64,000 bases of DNA from Maribacter arenosus. Its GTDB lineage: Bacteria > Bacteroidota > Bacteroidia > Flavobacteriales > Flavobacteriaceae. The notes beneath the pieces are model-generated. The model made no database searches. It was not told the origin of the DNA and worked only from the letters and a program-made list of their open reading frames with translations. Position numbers and translations under genes: made by a program. Location of the stretch: the NCBI RefSeq assembly GCF_014610845.1, contig NZ_JABTCG010000007.1:45997-109996 (forward strand), read 5' to 3'. Positions 9,207-17,669 of the stretch are shown piece by piece. The stretch's first letter is position 1. The number at the start of each line of letters is the position of its first letter.

Positions 9207-9572
9207 ATGAAACGACTTCTTTTTTTAGCTACAAGTATTTTTATCTTCATTTTGGGCTGCTCAGATCGAGATGATGAACTGAACGGTATACAGATTCGGG
9301 TAAAAAATGTGAGTTCAATACATTTTGATACTATACAGGTAGGTGGCGACGAGATGGTTCATGCCAACGTTGCCCCTGATTCCTTTTCAGACTATTTGGA
9401 ATACGAAACGGCCTATAGATATGCTTATATAGGTATATCGGCAGATGGGGAGACCTATGCGTTACAACCTATCGATTTCGTAGGGGAAACCCCTTTGCCC
9501 TTTGGATACTATACATATGAAATAGGGCTAGACCAAGAAGGTAATGTAACCTTGAATTTCGTTATCGACTAA
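9207..9572 (+). CDS. small lipoprotein of unknown function
   Basis: This 121-residue protein starts with a lipoprotein signal peptide: MKRLL, a hydrophobic stretch, and the lipobox ILGCS with lipidated cysteine C18. The mature part is acidic (DRDDELNG), contains two predicted beta-rich segments (IQIRVKNVSSIHFDTIQV and YRYAYIGISADGETYALQPIDF), and ends in YEIGLDQEGNVTLNFVID. I do not recognise a named family. The location would be the inner leaflet of the outer membrane or the periplasmic face. It is convergent with the ribosomal protein THX gene, leaving only three bases between stop codons. Confidence 0.75.
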   Translation: MKRLLFLATSIFIFILGCSDRDDELNGIQIRVKNVSSIHFDTIQVGGDEMVHANVAPDSFSDYLEYETAYRYAYIGISADGETYALQPIDFVGETPLPFGYYTYEIGLDQEGNVTLNFVID

Positions 9573-9575
9573 GGA

Positions 9576-9704
9576 CTATTTCTTTTTCTTGATATCTATT
9601 TTTTCTTCGACCGTCGGTCGCTTTTTAATTTTTCGAGGTCTTCTTGCTCCATATGAATTGTTGGCTATTTTACCTCTTCTAGATTTTTTGTCACCTTTTC
9701 CCAT
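9576..9704 (-). CDS. small ribosomal subunit protein THX (bTHX)
   Basis: This 42-codon gene reads MGKGDKKSRRGKIANNSYGA then RRPRKIKKRPTVEEKIDIKKKK and stop. The very basic MGKGDxKSRRGKIxxxSYG pattern is that of the 30S protein THX, a short peptide that sits in the head of the small subunit and stabilises rRNA. In Bacteroidota the proteins carry this longer lysine-rich tail. The gene is easily missed because of its size. It stands alone between two plus-strand genes; upstream of its ATG the minus strand reads CAAATTAAATTTTCAATGT, with no SD. Confidence 0.85.
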   Translation of the reverse strand: MGKGDKKSRRGKIANNSYGARRPRKIKKRPTVEEKIDIKKKK

Positions 9705-9782
9705 ACATTGAAAATTTAATTTGTTTAAAGTTACTCATTTTACAAGAAATGGCCACTTGGGATTTATGACTTTCCAAAGATG

Positions 9783-9790
9783 TATATTTG
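9783..9790 (+). promoter_or_regulatory. promoter -7 element (TATATTTG) upstream of UDG-like gene
   Basis: TATATTTG matches TAnnTTTG; a weak TTGG lies 22 bases upstream. Transcription would start near 9796, leaving a leader of about 36 bases before the TTG start codon of the next gene. Confidence 0.4.
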
Positions 9791-9832
9791 AGGGTATGAC
9801 TATTTTTTCATCTAAATAAATAGGTAAACCAG

Positions 9833-10501
9833 TTGTTTTTTCATTCACATCCATATGAACCCTTTCTTTTTGAGGAAGCCACGAAGTTGATTGTGGGCAC
9901 TTTACCTCCGCCCAGGTTTACGAGCGGCGTATTGAAAGCTGGTGACGTAGACTTTTGTTATGGCAGTAGGGACGGTCAGTTATGGCCCATACTTAATCAA
10001 ATCTTCGATTTAAATTTAAAGTTTGAAACCACTTTTGAAGCGATAGAACAGAGAAAGCGGTTTTTGATTCAACGAAAGATAGGGATCTGTGATATTGTGC
10101 AAAGCGCCGAACGTACCAAGGTCGATGCGTCTGATCTGGGAATGACAAACATAAAACTAAGAAATATCATAGGTTATCTACAACAATATGAGAAAGTCGA
10201 TACCTTGTTGTTTACTGGGGGAAACAGTAAAAATGGGCCGGAGTATTTTTTTCGCCAACACCTAAAACAACACAAGATAAAGTTAGGGTTGGTCAAGAAT
10301 CAAGTGCCACGAATCCATCAATTTAAGCTGCCTTCTGAAAATGGTTTGCAGAGAACTATACAAACCGTTTCATTGATCGCTCCCTCCGGAGCGGCCAATA
10401 GGGCCGTGGGGAGCCTCATGGATTTTAAGGAATTGAAAACCAAAAATCCAGGGTTCAGCACAGTGGATTACAGGGTGCTACAATATGCCCCATTTTTTTA
10501 G
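9833..10501 (+). CDS. uracil-DNA glycosylase superfamily-like protein
   Basis: This 222-residue protein opens IVGTLPPP (around residue 20), followed by FCYGSRDGQLWPILNQIF and then KIGICDIVQSAER. The order VGTxPxP, YGxxxNxFWxxL, GIxD is that of the Mug/UDG fold, which flips and excises damaged bases. Near the C-terminus LIAPSGAANRA resembles the UDG motif with a Ser-Pro/Ser-Gly loop. The canonical catalytic Asp/Asn after the first glycine motif is not obvious, so activity is uncertain. No ATG fits the frame; a TTG start, preceded by AATAGGTAAACC, gives MFFHSHPYEPF. It could instead be a UDG-fold protein with another function. Confidence 0.7.
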   Translation: MFFHSHPYEPFLFEEATKLIVGTLPPPRFTSGVLKAGDVDFCYGSRDGQLWPILNQIFDLNLKFETTFEAIEQRKRFLIQRKIGICDIVQSAERTKVDASDLGMTNIKLRNIIGYLQQYEKVDTLLFTGGNSKNGPEYFFRQHLKQHKIKLGLVKNQVPRIHQFKLPSENGLQRTIQTVSLIAPSGAANRAVGSLMDFKELKTKNPGFSTVDYRVLQYAPFF

Positions 10502-10668
10502 TACATCTTTAGGTGTTTCCTTAATATTTATTTTGGCTACCTGTTGGTTTTGTATTATAAGTGCCTTATTTTGTTATTTGATTAAATATGCAAATAGGGT
10601 TAATGGAATATGTCGATATTTGCCCATTCATTAAGTAAGGTAAATCCACAACCACTTTAAAATGTGGA

Positions 10669-10676
10669 TACATTTG
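10669..10676 (+). promoter_or_regulatory. promoter -7 element (TACATTTG) for ppc
   Basis: TACATTTG matches TAnnTTTG and ends nine bases before the ppc ATG, so the 5' leader would be only a few bases. The -33 region has no perfect TTTG. Confidence 0.45.
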
Positions 10677-10685
10677 TAAAAGTCT

Positions 10686-13229
10686 ATGCATCAAACAGAA
10701 AGATTAGCGGAATTTAAAAAATCGGTTCAGAATAAGTTCAATGTTTACAATAGCTTATTCCTGAATCTTCCATATAGGAATATCGAAAATGTAGGCATGG
10801 TGGTTCCACTTTTGCACCATCAATCTGTACAGGGTCTTAACCAAGGGCTTAATCCCCAGGACATTTTGGAATCGTTCTTCAAGAATTATGTGATGATAGA
10901 AGACGAAAAGGACCAAATAGATTTTATGTTCCGGATTATCCAGTATGTAGAGCGACAAGTAGTCTTGTACGATAGTGTTGAAGATGCGGCATTTCCGAAA
11001 CTCCAAGAACATAGCGATTCACTTTCCATCAAGGATTATTTTCAACTGGTGAACAAGACCAAAAGTTGGGACAAAGTGACGGAAAAACTATCGACCTTCA
11101 GTGCCAGGATCGTACTTACAGCGCATCCGACCCAATTTTATACCCCAGCCGTACTTGATATCATGAACGATTTGCGGTTACTGATCTTGGATAATAGAAT
11201 CGATGATATCGATGTTACCTTACAGCAATTAGGACTCACTTCCTTAATAAACAGCAAAAAGCCAACGCCCTTAGACGAGGCCAAAAACATTATCTATATC
11301 CTTAGGCATGTCTATTATGATGCCATGGGCGATTTATATGCCTACATAAAAGAGAATATTGATAATGATGATTTCGAGAACCATAATATAATGAAACTGG
11401 GATTTTGGCCAGGAGGTGATAGGGACGGCAACCCATTTGTAACGGCTGAAATAACAAAGAATGTCGCCGATGAGCTTAGGCTTAATCTAATGAAATGTTA
11501 TTATAACGATCTTAAATTCCTACAGCAAAAACTTACTTTTAAGAAAGTTCAAGGCCCTTTGAAAATATTACGAAATCAGCTTTATTCGGCAATGTTCAAT
11601 CCTAAGAAGAGTATACCATACCAAGAGATAATCAACCCTTTGATGATCATACGTGATGTTTTGATCAATGATTACCATGGGCTCTACCTAGGTAAGTTGG
11701 ATCATTTTATCGATAAGGTGAAGATTTTCAAAACACATTTTGCAACACTTGATATTAGGCAAGACCATAGCCAACATGTTTTGGTTGTAGAAACCATTTT
11801 AAAGAAGAATGGGTACATAAAAGAAAGTATCGATGAATTGAAACAGGCCGAATTAGTTAATATACTGGTTCAGAAAAAAATCAAAGCAGATCCAAAGGAC
11901 TATAAGGACATTGTAAAAGATACACTTTTGAATATTTCCCAATTGAAGGAAATACAGGCTAAAAATGGGGAAGAAGGCTGCAATAGGTATATTATCAGTA
12001 ATTCTGAGGATATATTCTCCGTATTGTATGTGTATGGTTTGTTCAGATGGTGTGGCTGGCAAGATGATGCGATCACATTCGATATTATTCCGCTCTTTGA
12101 AACCATGAAAGGCATGTCAGAAGCCGAGGGTGTTATGCAATTCTTGTTTGATCTGCCTGAGTATCGCAGGCATTTAGAACAGCGAAAAGATAGCCAAACG
12201 ATGATGCTCGGCTTTTCGGATGGCACTAAGGATGGAGGGTATGTAAAGGCGAACTGGTCAATTTTAAAGACTAAGGAACAGCTCTCCAAGATTTGTAAAA
12301 AGAACAATATCAAAGCCCTGTTTTTTGATGGTCGGGGTGGCCCGCCGGCACGTGGGGGTGGAAAGACCCATCGCTTTTATGCTGCCCAGACCAAAGATAT
12401 CGCGAACAACGAAATACAATTGACCATTCAAGGACAGACCATTACAAGTACATATGGCACCAAGGAACAGTTTATGCACAATAGTGAGCAATTGTTGACC
12501 GCAGGTTTGTCGAACAATCTATTCGGGAAAGAAAACGTGATTTCCAAGGAACATCGTAAACTCCTGGAAGAATTGTCCGATTTGAGCTTTGAGAAATACG
12601 ATGCATTGAAGAACCATGAAATGTTTATTCCTTATTTGGAAAACAGGAGCACACTTAAATATTACCAAAAAGCCAATATTGGTAGTAGACCAGGGAAAAG
12701 AGGTAATAAGAAACAATTGACCTTAAGTGACCTTAGGGCTATTTCTTTTGTAGGTTCATGGAGCCAATTGAAACAGAATGTACCTGGTTATTTTGGGATA
12801 GGTACGGCTATAAAAACGATTCGGGATACGGGTCGATTAAGGGAACTGAAAAAGATGTACAGGGAAGTCCCCTTTTTCAAGGCATTGATGCATAACAGTA
12901 TGATGTCGCTCACAAAATGCTATTTTGAATTGACAAGCTATATGAAGGAGGATGCGAAGTATGGCGGTTTTTGGAATATTCTTCATGAAGAATATCAGCT
13001 TTCCAAAGAAATGCTGTTGTTGATTTCCGGTACCGAGGTCTTAATGGAGAATGAAGCCACATCGCGGGAATCTATTCAAATTAGGGAAAACATTGTACTA
13101 CCTCTTTTAGTAATCCAACAATATGCACTTCAAAAAATAGGGCAAAAGACGGTCTATAAGGATGTTTATGAGAAAATAGTTACTCGATCTCTTTATGGGA
13201 ATATCAATGCAAGTAGAAATTCAGCCTAA
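10686..13229 (+). CDS. ppc: phosphoenolpyruvate carboxylase
   Basis: It carboxylates phosphoenolpyruvate with bicarbonate to oxaloacetate, refilling the TCA cycle. The protein is 847 residues, slightly shorter than the well-studied enterobacterial enzyme. The catalytic histidine motif is present as LTAHPTQ (H147), together with GFWPGGDRDGNPFV, the flexible loop DGRGGPPARGGGKTH, and the C-terminal region SRPGKRG through GSWSQLKQNVPGYFGIG. The last residues, RNSA, deviate from the more usual C-terminal R/NTG, a minor oddity. It is monocistronic: its own promoter element upstream and a strong hairpin directly downstream. Confidence 0.95.
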   Translation: MHQTERLAEFKKSVQNKFNVYNSLFLNLPYRNIENVGMVVPLLHHQSVQGLNQGLNPQDILESFFKNYVMIEDEKDQIDFMFRIIQYVERQVVLYDSVEDAAFPKLQEHSDSLSIKDYFQLVNKTKSWDKVTEKLSTFSARIVLTAHPTQFYTPAVLDIMNDLRLLILDNRIDDIDVTLQQLGLTSLINSKKPTPLDEAKNIIYILRHVYYDAMGDLYAYIKENIDNDDFENHNIMKLGFWPGGDRDGNPFVTAEITKNVADELRLNLMKCYYNDLKFLQQKLTFKKVQGPLKILRNQLYSAMFNPKKSIPYQEIINPLMIIRDVLINDYHGLYLGKLDHFIDKVKIFKTHFATLDIRQDHSQHVLVVETILKKNGYIKESIDELKQAELVNILVQKKIKADPKDYKDIVKDTLLNISQLKEIQAKNGEEGCNRYIISNSEDIFSVLYVYGLFRWCGWQDDAITFDIIPLFETMKGMSEAEGVMQFLFDLPEYRRHLEQRKDSQTMMLGFSDGTKDGGYVKANWSILKTKEQLSKICKKNNIKALFFDGRGGPPARGGGKTHRFYAAQTKDIANNEIQLTIQGQTITSTYGTKEQFMHNSEQLLTAGLSNNLFGKENVISKEHRKLLEELSDLSFEKYDALKNHEMFIPYLENRSTLKYYQKANIGSRPGKRGNKKQLTLSDLRAISFVGSWSQLKQNVPGYFGIGTAIKTIRDTGRLRELKKMYREVPFFKALMHNSMMSLTKCYFELTSYMKEDAKYGGFWNILHEEYQLSKEMLLLISGTEVLMENEATSRESIQIRENIVLPLLVIQQYALQKIGQKTVYKDVYEKIVTRSLYGNINASRNSA

Positions 13230-13235
13230 GAAAAA

Positions 13236-13266
13236 AGACCTTCAGGTTTTTATACCTTGAAGGTCT
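13236..13266 (+). terminator. Rho-independent terminator of ppc
   Basis: AGACCTTCAGGT pairs with ACCTTGAAGGTCT (one bulged base) around a T-rich loop, six bases after the ppc stop codon. The downstream tract is AT-rich (ATAATTATTGTTTTTT). Confidence 0.75.
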
Positions 13267-13320
13267 ATAATTATTGTTTTTTATGCTGCAAAGTTTCTGA
13301 AACAAAGCAGTTTTAAAGCC

Positions 13321-13464
13321 CTACCTTTTATTCTGCTGCTTTCTAATGGTTTTTTTGTCAATATCAAAAGTATTGGTATCGATACTGGTATTTCCCGTCG
13401 GATTGGTCGGATTTGACTGTTCTACTTTTCTTTTAAACTTTTTGTTGTCTTTAATTATTCCCAT
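13321..13464 (-). CDS. 47-residue basic hypothetical protein
   Basis: The small reading frame encodes MGIIKDNKKFKRKVEQSNPT, then NPTGNTSIDTNTFDIDKKTI, then RKQQNKR and stop. It is lysine/arginine-rich at both ends with a polar, disordered middle, and has no signal peptide or membrane segment. The ATG is preceded by AATAAATTAA, an A-rich start context common for this genome. It lies alone in the 350 bases between the ppc terminator and the peptidase gene. I do not recognise a family; the composition suggests an RNA- or nucleoid-associated peptide, but this is only a guess. Confidence 0.5.
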   Translation of the reverse strand: MGIIKDNKKFKRKVEQSNPTNPTGNTSIDTNTFDIDKKTIRKQQNKR

Positions 13465-13585
13465 TTAATTTATTTTTTAGGTTCATAAATAATATAAGGG
13501 TCAAATACGACAATCTCCGTTAAAAAGGTGATAAAGCTTTGTTAGGGAATGTTAAGGTGATGTCAATAAAGGTTCAAAAGGTCAC

Positions 13586-15082
13586 TTAATTCATTTTTGT
13601 GCTTAGAATCCCATAAAACGCTTTGATCCCATAGGCTAGTTGCCCTATTCTAAGGTTCTCATTGGGACTATGCTGGTCGTTGTCGGGATTTACCATGGGA
13701 ACGATGAACGCCGGAATCTGTAATTCATTGATAAATGGGGCAATGGGTACGGTACCGCCCATGATACGTATTTGAACCACATCATCCCCAAAGGAATCCT
13801 TTAAAACATTAACCAAAAAATTACCATAGGCATTGTTCAGGTCTGTCCGAAAGGCATTGGTGACCGATCCTTCAGTTATGGTGATGATCTTCTCATGAGC
13901 CATACGTTCCTCCTTGGTCGGTATCGAATCCATGATGAAGAATCCTTGATTTTGGATATGGGTTTTTACAAGGTCTTTGAGTCTGTTGCCATTCGACTCT
14001 GGCACCAATCGCATATCGATTTCGGCCGTGGCGCTTTCGGGAATTATAGTCCTGACTTTTTCACCAATCCATCCTGAACCCAATCCTCGAATATTCAATG
14101 AAGGATATTGCAAGGACTCTTGATAAAAACCACCTACTTTTTCAGGTGTTTTTATAGCTAGATACCCATTTATGGTTGCAGCATCCTCGGGGACATTTTT
14201 TAGTATCTCAGTGGTTGGGGCATCCAAGGATATTCCGTCATAATACCCATTAACCAACACCTTACCTTCGGCATCTTTCATACTGGCCAATAATTGGGCC
14301 AGTTGAAAACCGGGATTCGGGGCATAATTACCATAATGGCCACTATGCTGTGGTTTCATGGGTCCGTACGTGGTCAAGGTAAGCGTGGTGATGCCACGGC
14401 AACCATACACAACCGTGGGTTTGCCCGAAACATGTACCGGGCCATCATTAATGACCAGGAAATCGGCTTTCAACAAATCGCGGTATTCCTTAACCGCTTT
14501 TGGAAGAGGGCGGCTTCCTTTTTCCTCCTCGCTATCCAGGATCACTTTTACATTGAACGGGAAGGTTACATTGTTCCGTTTCAAAAGATCAATGGCGTTC
14601 AATAACATTACAATAGGGCCTTTGTCATCTGAGGTCGAGCGACCGAAAAGGCGCCAATCATAATTTAGATTATTCGCCAAACTATCAAAAGGTTGCTTTT
14701 TCCATTGATTCCCATCTTTTGATTTTAAGACAACGCTGTACGGGTTGGGTTGATCCCATTTGGTTGGATCGACCGGTTGCCCATCAAGATGCATATAAAA
14801 AAGAATGGTCGGTTTGTTATCCTCCATCGGTAATGCCGCAAAAAACAAGGATTCACCTTGAGTGGGTAAAATCGACGAATTAAATCCCCTTGCATTGAAT
14901 TTGTTGGTCAACCAAGTTAGGTTTCTGTTAATGTCGGCATGTTCCGTGGCATCATTCGGGATGGCGACAAATTCCCGGAGTTCATTAATGGAATGGCTCA
15001 CGTAGGTTTTTAAAACATCGTCATCCTGTGCCGTGGAATACCCCGAAATTACTAAACAAATTAGGGCAAGGTATCTTTTCAT
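13586..15082 (-). CDS. secreted M20/M28-type dipeptidase
   Basis: The 498-residue precursor has a signal peptide (MKRYLALICLVISGYSTAQ). The mature enzyme is an M20-family metallopeptidase: the first zinc ligand region FYMHLDGQPVDPTKWDQ, the bridging-Asp motif GRSTSDDKGP, DSEEEKGSRPLP with the catalytic Glu, and a lid/dimerisation domain (GHYGNYAPNPGF to RLVPESNG) before the final zinc histidine region PDNDQHSPNEN. The family hydrolyses dipeptides such as carnosine or Xaa-His. The frame is open for 22 more codons (MGKTTTKKPEL...), but the second ATG alone gives a normal signal peptide. Periplasmic export is expected. It stands divergent from the amylase gene. Confidence 0.88.
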   Translation of the reverse strand: MKRYLALICLVISGYSTAQDDDVLKTYVSHSINELREFVAIPNDATEHADINRNLTWLTNKFNARGFNSSILPTQGESLFFAALPMEDNKPTILFYMHLDGQPVDPTKWDQPNPYSVVLKSKDGNQWKKQPFDSLANNLNYDWRLFGRSTSDDKGPIVMLLNAIDLLKRNNVTFPFNVKVILDSEEEKGSRPLPKAVKEYRDLLKADFLVINDGPVHVSGKPTVVYGCRGITTLTLTTYGPMKPQHSGHYGNYAPNPGFQLAQLLASMKDAEGKVLVNGYYDGISLDAPTTEILKNVPEDAATINGYLAIKTPEKVGGFYQESLQYPSLNIRGLGSGWIGEKVRTIIPESATAEIDMRLVPESNGNRLKDLVKTHIQNQGFFIMDSIPTKEERMAHEKIITITEGSVTNAFRTDLNNAYGNFLVNVLKDSFGDDVVQIRIMGGTVPIAPFINELQIPAFIVPMVNPDNDQHSPNENLRIGQLAYGIKAFYGILSTKMN

Positions 15083-15241
15083 TTTCAGTATTTTTTGATA
15101 GGGTTTAAAAGTAGGCAATTCTGGTTTTTTGGTCGTAGTTTTTCCCATTTAATTATCAAGCGGTATATTTATTAAAATGAGTGTCCTCTTATCAAGTATT
15201 ACTAACTTTACCCTTTTACAAATAAAATAAATTCCGAAAAA

Positions 15242-16657
15242 ATGACTTTTTCAAATTGGTATTCAAAAATACCCTTGTTGATTTTGATTTTGGCAAATAC
15301 ACTATTCTATTCTTGTTCAGAAAACGGGGATGCTGAAGACATGGATTACGGTCCAATTTCTGTAGGGAAGGACTTATCTATTTATTTAAACGGTAGGGGG
15401 GTGATGATGCAAGCTTTTTACTGGGATGTTGAACCTCGTTTTGAATGGTGGAATACCATTGCCAATAAAACGGACGAATGGGCAGTTGCGGGAATAGATA
15501 GAATTTGGCTACCACCAGCATCGAAAGGGCAATCTGGAGGCTATTCCATGGGTTATGACCCATCGGACTATTATGATTTGGGGGAATATTTTCAACATGG
15601 CACCACGGAAACACGTTTTGGGTCAAGAACGGAGCTAGATAATCTAATTGCTAAGGCCCATGGCAATGGTATCGAGGTTATCGCAGATATTGTAATGGGC
15701 CACAACAGTGGAGGTGGTTTGCAGTATAATCCTTACCGGGATAAGGATACCTATACGCTGTTTAATCAATCGCATGGAAATGCCTCGGGAATATTCAATA
15801 GAAATTATGAGGATTATCACCCGAACAGCATTCATGCTATGGATGAACAAGCTTTGTTTTTTGAGGAACAAGACCTTTGTCATCTACAACCCAATGTTCA
15901 AAATGGATTTTGGAAAAATGAAAATTCCGTGGCAAAATATTATAAAAATACCGTCGGTTTTGATGGTTGGCGATTTGATTATGTCAAGAGTTTTAACGCA
16001 CAATTCGTTAAGGCATGGACCGATGAAGTTGGCGGATGGTCAGTGGGTGAGTTTTATGATGGTAATGCCAATTTGGTTCGACAGTGGATGACGGGCTCTG
16101 GTATCAACGCATTCGATTTTCCCTGTTTGTTTCAGATGAAGGATGCATTTCTGCAAAATGATTTGAGTACTCTTGAAACTGGTGACATGCTTTGGAAAAC
16201 CGATCCTGATAAAGCAGTGACTTTTGTGGCAAACCATGATACGGATCGTGAGCCAGTAATTAAAGAAAGCGATAAGCTTTATGCATACGCTTACATTCTT
16301 ACACATCCGGGCTATCCCACAATTTTTTATTCCGATTATGAAAATATCGAATTCAAGGAAAAGTTGAATACACTTATATATATCAATAGAACACTTGCAG
16401 TTGGTGGGCTCACGGTACTATTTTCAAGTAACGAGGAATACATTGCTATGCGTGAGGGTGAAGGCGCAAATCCAGGATTGATCATCTACATCAACCGTAA
16501 GGCCTCAAAAGATACCCGAACGGTCATTACTCCTTGGATCAATAAAAAGCTACATGATTATTCAGGGAGTATTACTACCGGGCTTAGCACGGATAATGCC
16601 GGATCGGTATCACTTAAAGCTCCTGCAAGGGGTTATGCCATTTGGTCCTTGAACTAA
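15242..16657 (+). CDS. GH13 alpha-amylase lipoprotein
   Basis: The 471-residue protein has a lipoprotein signal (hydrophobic segment then LFYSCSE, lipid cysteine C25) and an acidic SENGDAEDMD start to the mature part, as in surface-exposed lipoproteins. All four GH13 regions are visible: I, IADIVMGH (D149, H154); II, GWRFDYVKS (nucleophile D246); III, VGEFYD (acid/base E270); IV, FVANHDTD (H332, D333). These are compact, like plant/archaeal-type alpha-amylases. It should cleave alpha-1,4-glucans outside the cytoplasm. There is no SusCD pair or regulator nearby, so it is not in an obvious polysaccharide-utilisation locus. It is convergent with the trp operon end. Confidence 0.93.
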   Translation: MTFSNWYSKIPLLILILANTLFYSCSENGDAEDMDYGPISVGKDLSIYLNGRGVMMQAFYWDVEPRFEWWNTIANKTDEWAVAGIDRIWLPPASKGQSGGYSMGYDPSDYYDLGEYFQHGTTETRFGSRTELDNLIAKAHGNGIEVIADIVMGHNSGGGLQYNPYRDKDTYTLFNQSHGNASGIFNRNYEDYHPNSIHAMDEQALFFEEQDLCHLQPNVQNGFWKNENSVAKYYKNTVGFDGWRFDYVKSFNAQFVKAWTDEVGGWSVGEFYDGNANLVRQWMTGSGINAFDFPCLFQMKDAFLQNDLSTLETGDMLWKTDPDKAVTFVANHDTDREPVIKESDKLYAYAYILTHPGYPTIFYSDYENIEFKEKLNTLIYINRTLAVGGLTVLFSSNEEYIAMREGEGANPGLIIYINRKASKDTRTVITPWINKKLHDYSGSITTGLSTDNAGSVSLKAPARGYAIWSLN

Positions 16658-16662
16658 TGACC

Positions 16663-16887
16663 CTAATTTTTCAATAGGCCAATTACCTTTAAAACAATCA
16701 ACCGCAGTAAAAGGATAAATGGGAAACCATGCAATACCACATCGAACCAATCCATAAAGGCCATGCCGTTTGCCCCACCGGCAATCCAACGGATTTTACC
16801 CCAGATATGTGGTTCAGGGAAAAAGGGTGCCAAGCCTAAAGCAAGACATAATAAAATAACAAGTTTCCAATTATTTACGAATTCCAT
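16663..16887 (-). CDS. small two-helix membrane protein
   Basis: This 74-residue protein starts MEFVNNWKLVILLCLALGLA and continues PFFPEPHIWGKIRWIAGGAN. Two hydrophobic helices (about residues 8-24 and 52-71) flank a conserved-looking PEPHIWGKIRW...GGANGMAFMDWFD loop. I have seen proteins of this type labelled 'RND transporter', but nothing here supports transport by itself. The frame is open 16 codons upstream, which would overlap trpA by 44 bases; the chosen ATG leaves a four-base gap after the trpA stop. It is therefore probably the last gene of the trp transcript. Function unknown. Confidence 0.75.
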   Translation of the reverse strand: MEFVNNWKLVILLCLALGLAPFFPEPHIWGKIRWIAGGANGMAFMDWFDVVLHGFPFILLLRLIVLKVIGLLKN

Positions 16888-16891
16888 ATAC

Positions 16892-17653
16892 TTATCGAAT
16901 AGATTTAACAAACTTGGATATGGCATCGACCCCATGTGACGTCAGATGTTTAATAAACGCGGAGCCTATAATCGCCCCAGCTGCAGAACGCGTAGCTTGT
17001 TTAAAGGTTTCCGCATTATTGATACCAAAACCAACAATTTGAGGATTCTTGAGTTTCATTGCTGAAATACGGTCAAAATAATGTTGCTGTTCTTCACCAA
17101 AACCTTTGGTAGTGCCTGTGGTACTGGCCGAACTGACCATATAGATAAATCCGTTCGAGGCATCATCGATTTGTTTGATGCGCTCATCGCTGGTTTGTGG
17201 GGTTATGAGGAATACATTGATCAAACCGTATTTTTTAAAAATAACCTCGTATTCACTTTGATACACGTCCAAAGGTAAATCTGGTAGAATAAGTCCGTCG
17301 ATACCGATCTCATGGCATTTTTTACAGAAAGCCTCGACCCCATATTGAAAAACGGGATTAAAATATCCCATGATAATCAATGGAATGGAAACCGATTTAC
17401 GAATATCCTTTAATTGTTCAAAAAGTAGTTCGGTATGCATGCCTTTTTTTAAAGCAGCTGTTGAGCTTTCTTGAATCGTTGGCCCGTCGGCCAAGGGATC
17501 TGAAAAAGGCAACCCAATTTCAATGAGGTCAACCCCGTTTTTTTCCAGTTCCTCTAGTATGCGTACCGTATCATTCAATTCAGGGTAACCAGCTGTAAAA
17601 TATATGGAAAGGATTTTTTTACCTTCTTTGATTTTTTGGTTTATTCTGTTCAT
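16892..17653 (-). CDS. trpA: tryptophan synthase alpha chain
   Basis: It cleaves indole-3-glycerol phosphate to indole, which is channelled to TrpB. It has 253 residues. Catalytic Glu lies in DLIEIGLPFSDPLADGP, the second acid in GIDGLILPDLPLDVY, and the phosphate site in GFGINNAETF and GAIIGSAFIK. The start is the ATG giving MNRINQKIKEGKKILSIYF; the frame is open upstream into trpB but family similarity starts here. It follows trpB by 16 bases and ends the biosynthetic part of the operon. Confidence 0.96.
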   Translation of the reverse strand: MNRINQKIKEGKKILSIYFTAGYPELNDTVRILEELEKNGVDLIEIGLPFSDPLADGPTIQESSTAALKKGMHTELLFEQLKDIRKSVSIPLIIMGYFNPVFQYGVEAFCKKCHEIGIDGLILPDLPLDVYQSEYEVIFKKYGLINVFLITPQTSDERIKQIDDASNGFIYMVSSASTTGTTKGFGEEQQHYFDRISAMKLKNPQIVGFGINNAETFKQATRSAAGAIIGSAFIKHLTSHGVDAISKFVKSIR

Positions 17654-17669
17654 CGTAGTATGTACCAAG

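Noticed and set aside
15242..16657. Alpha-amylase as part of a polysaccharide-utilisation locus
   Set aside because: No SusC/SusD pair, no other glycoside hydrolase and no dedicated regulator in the flanking genes.
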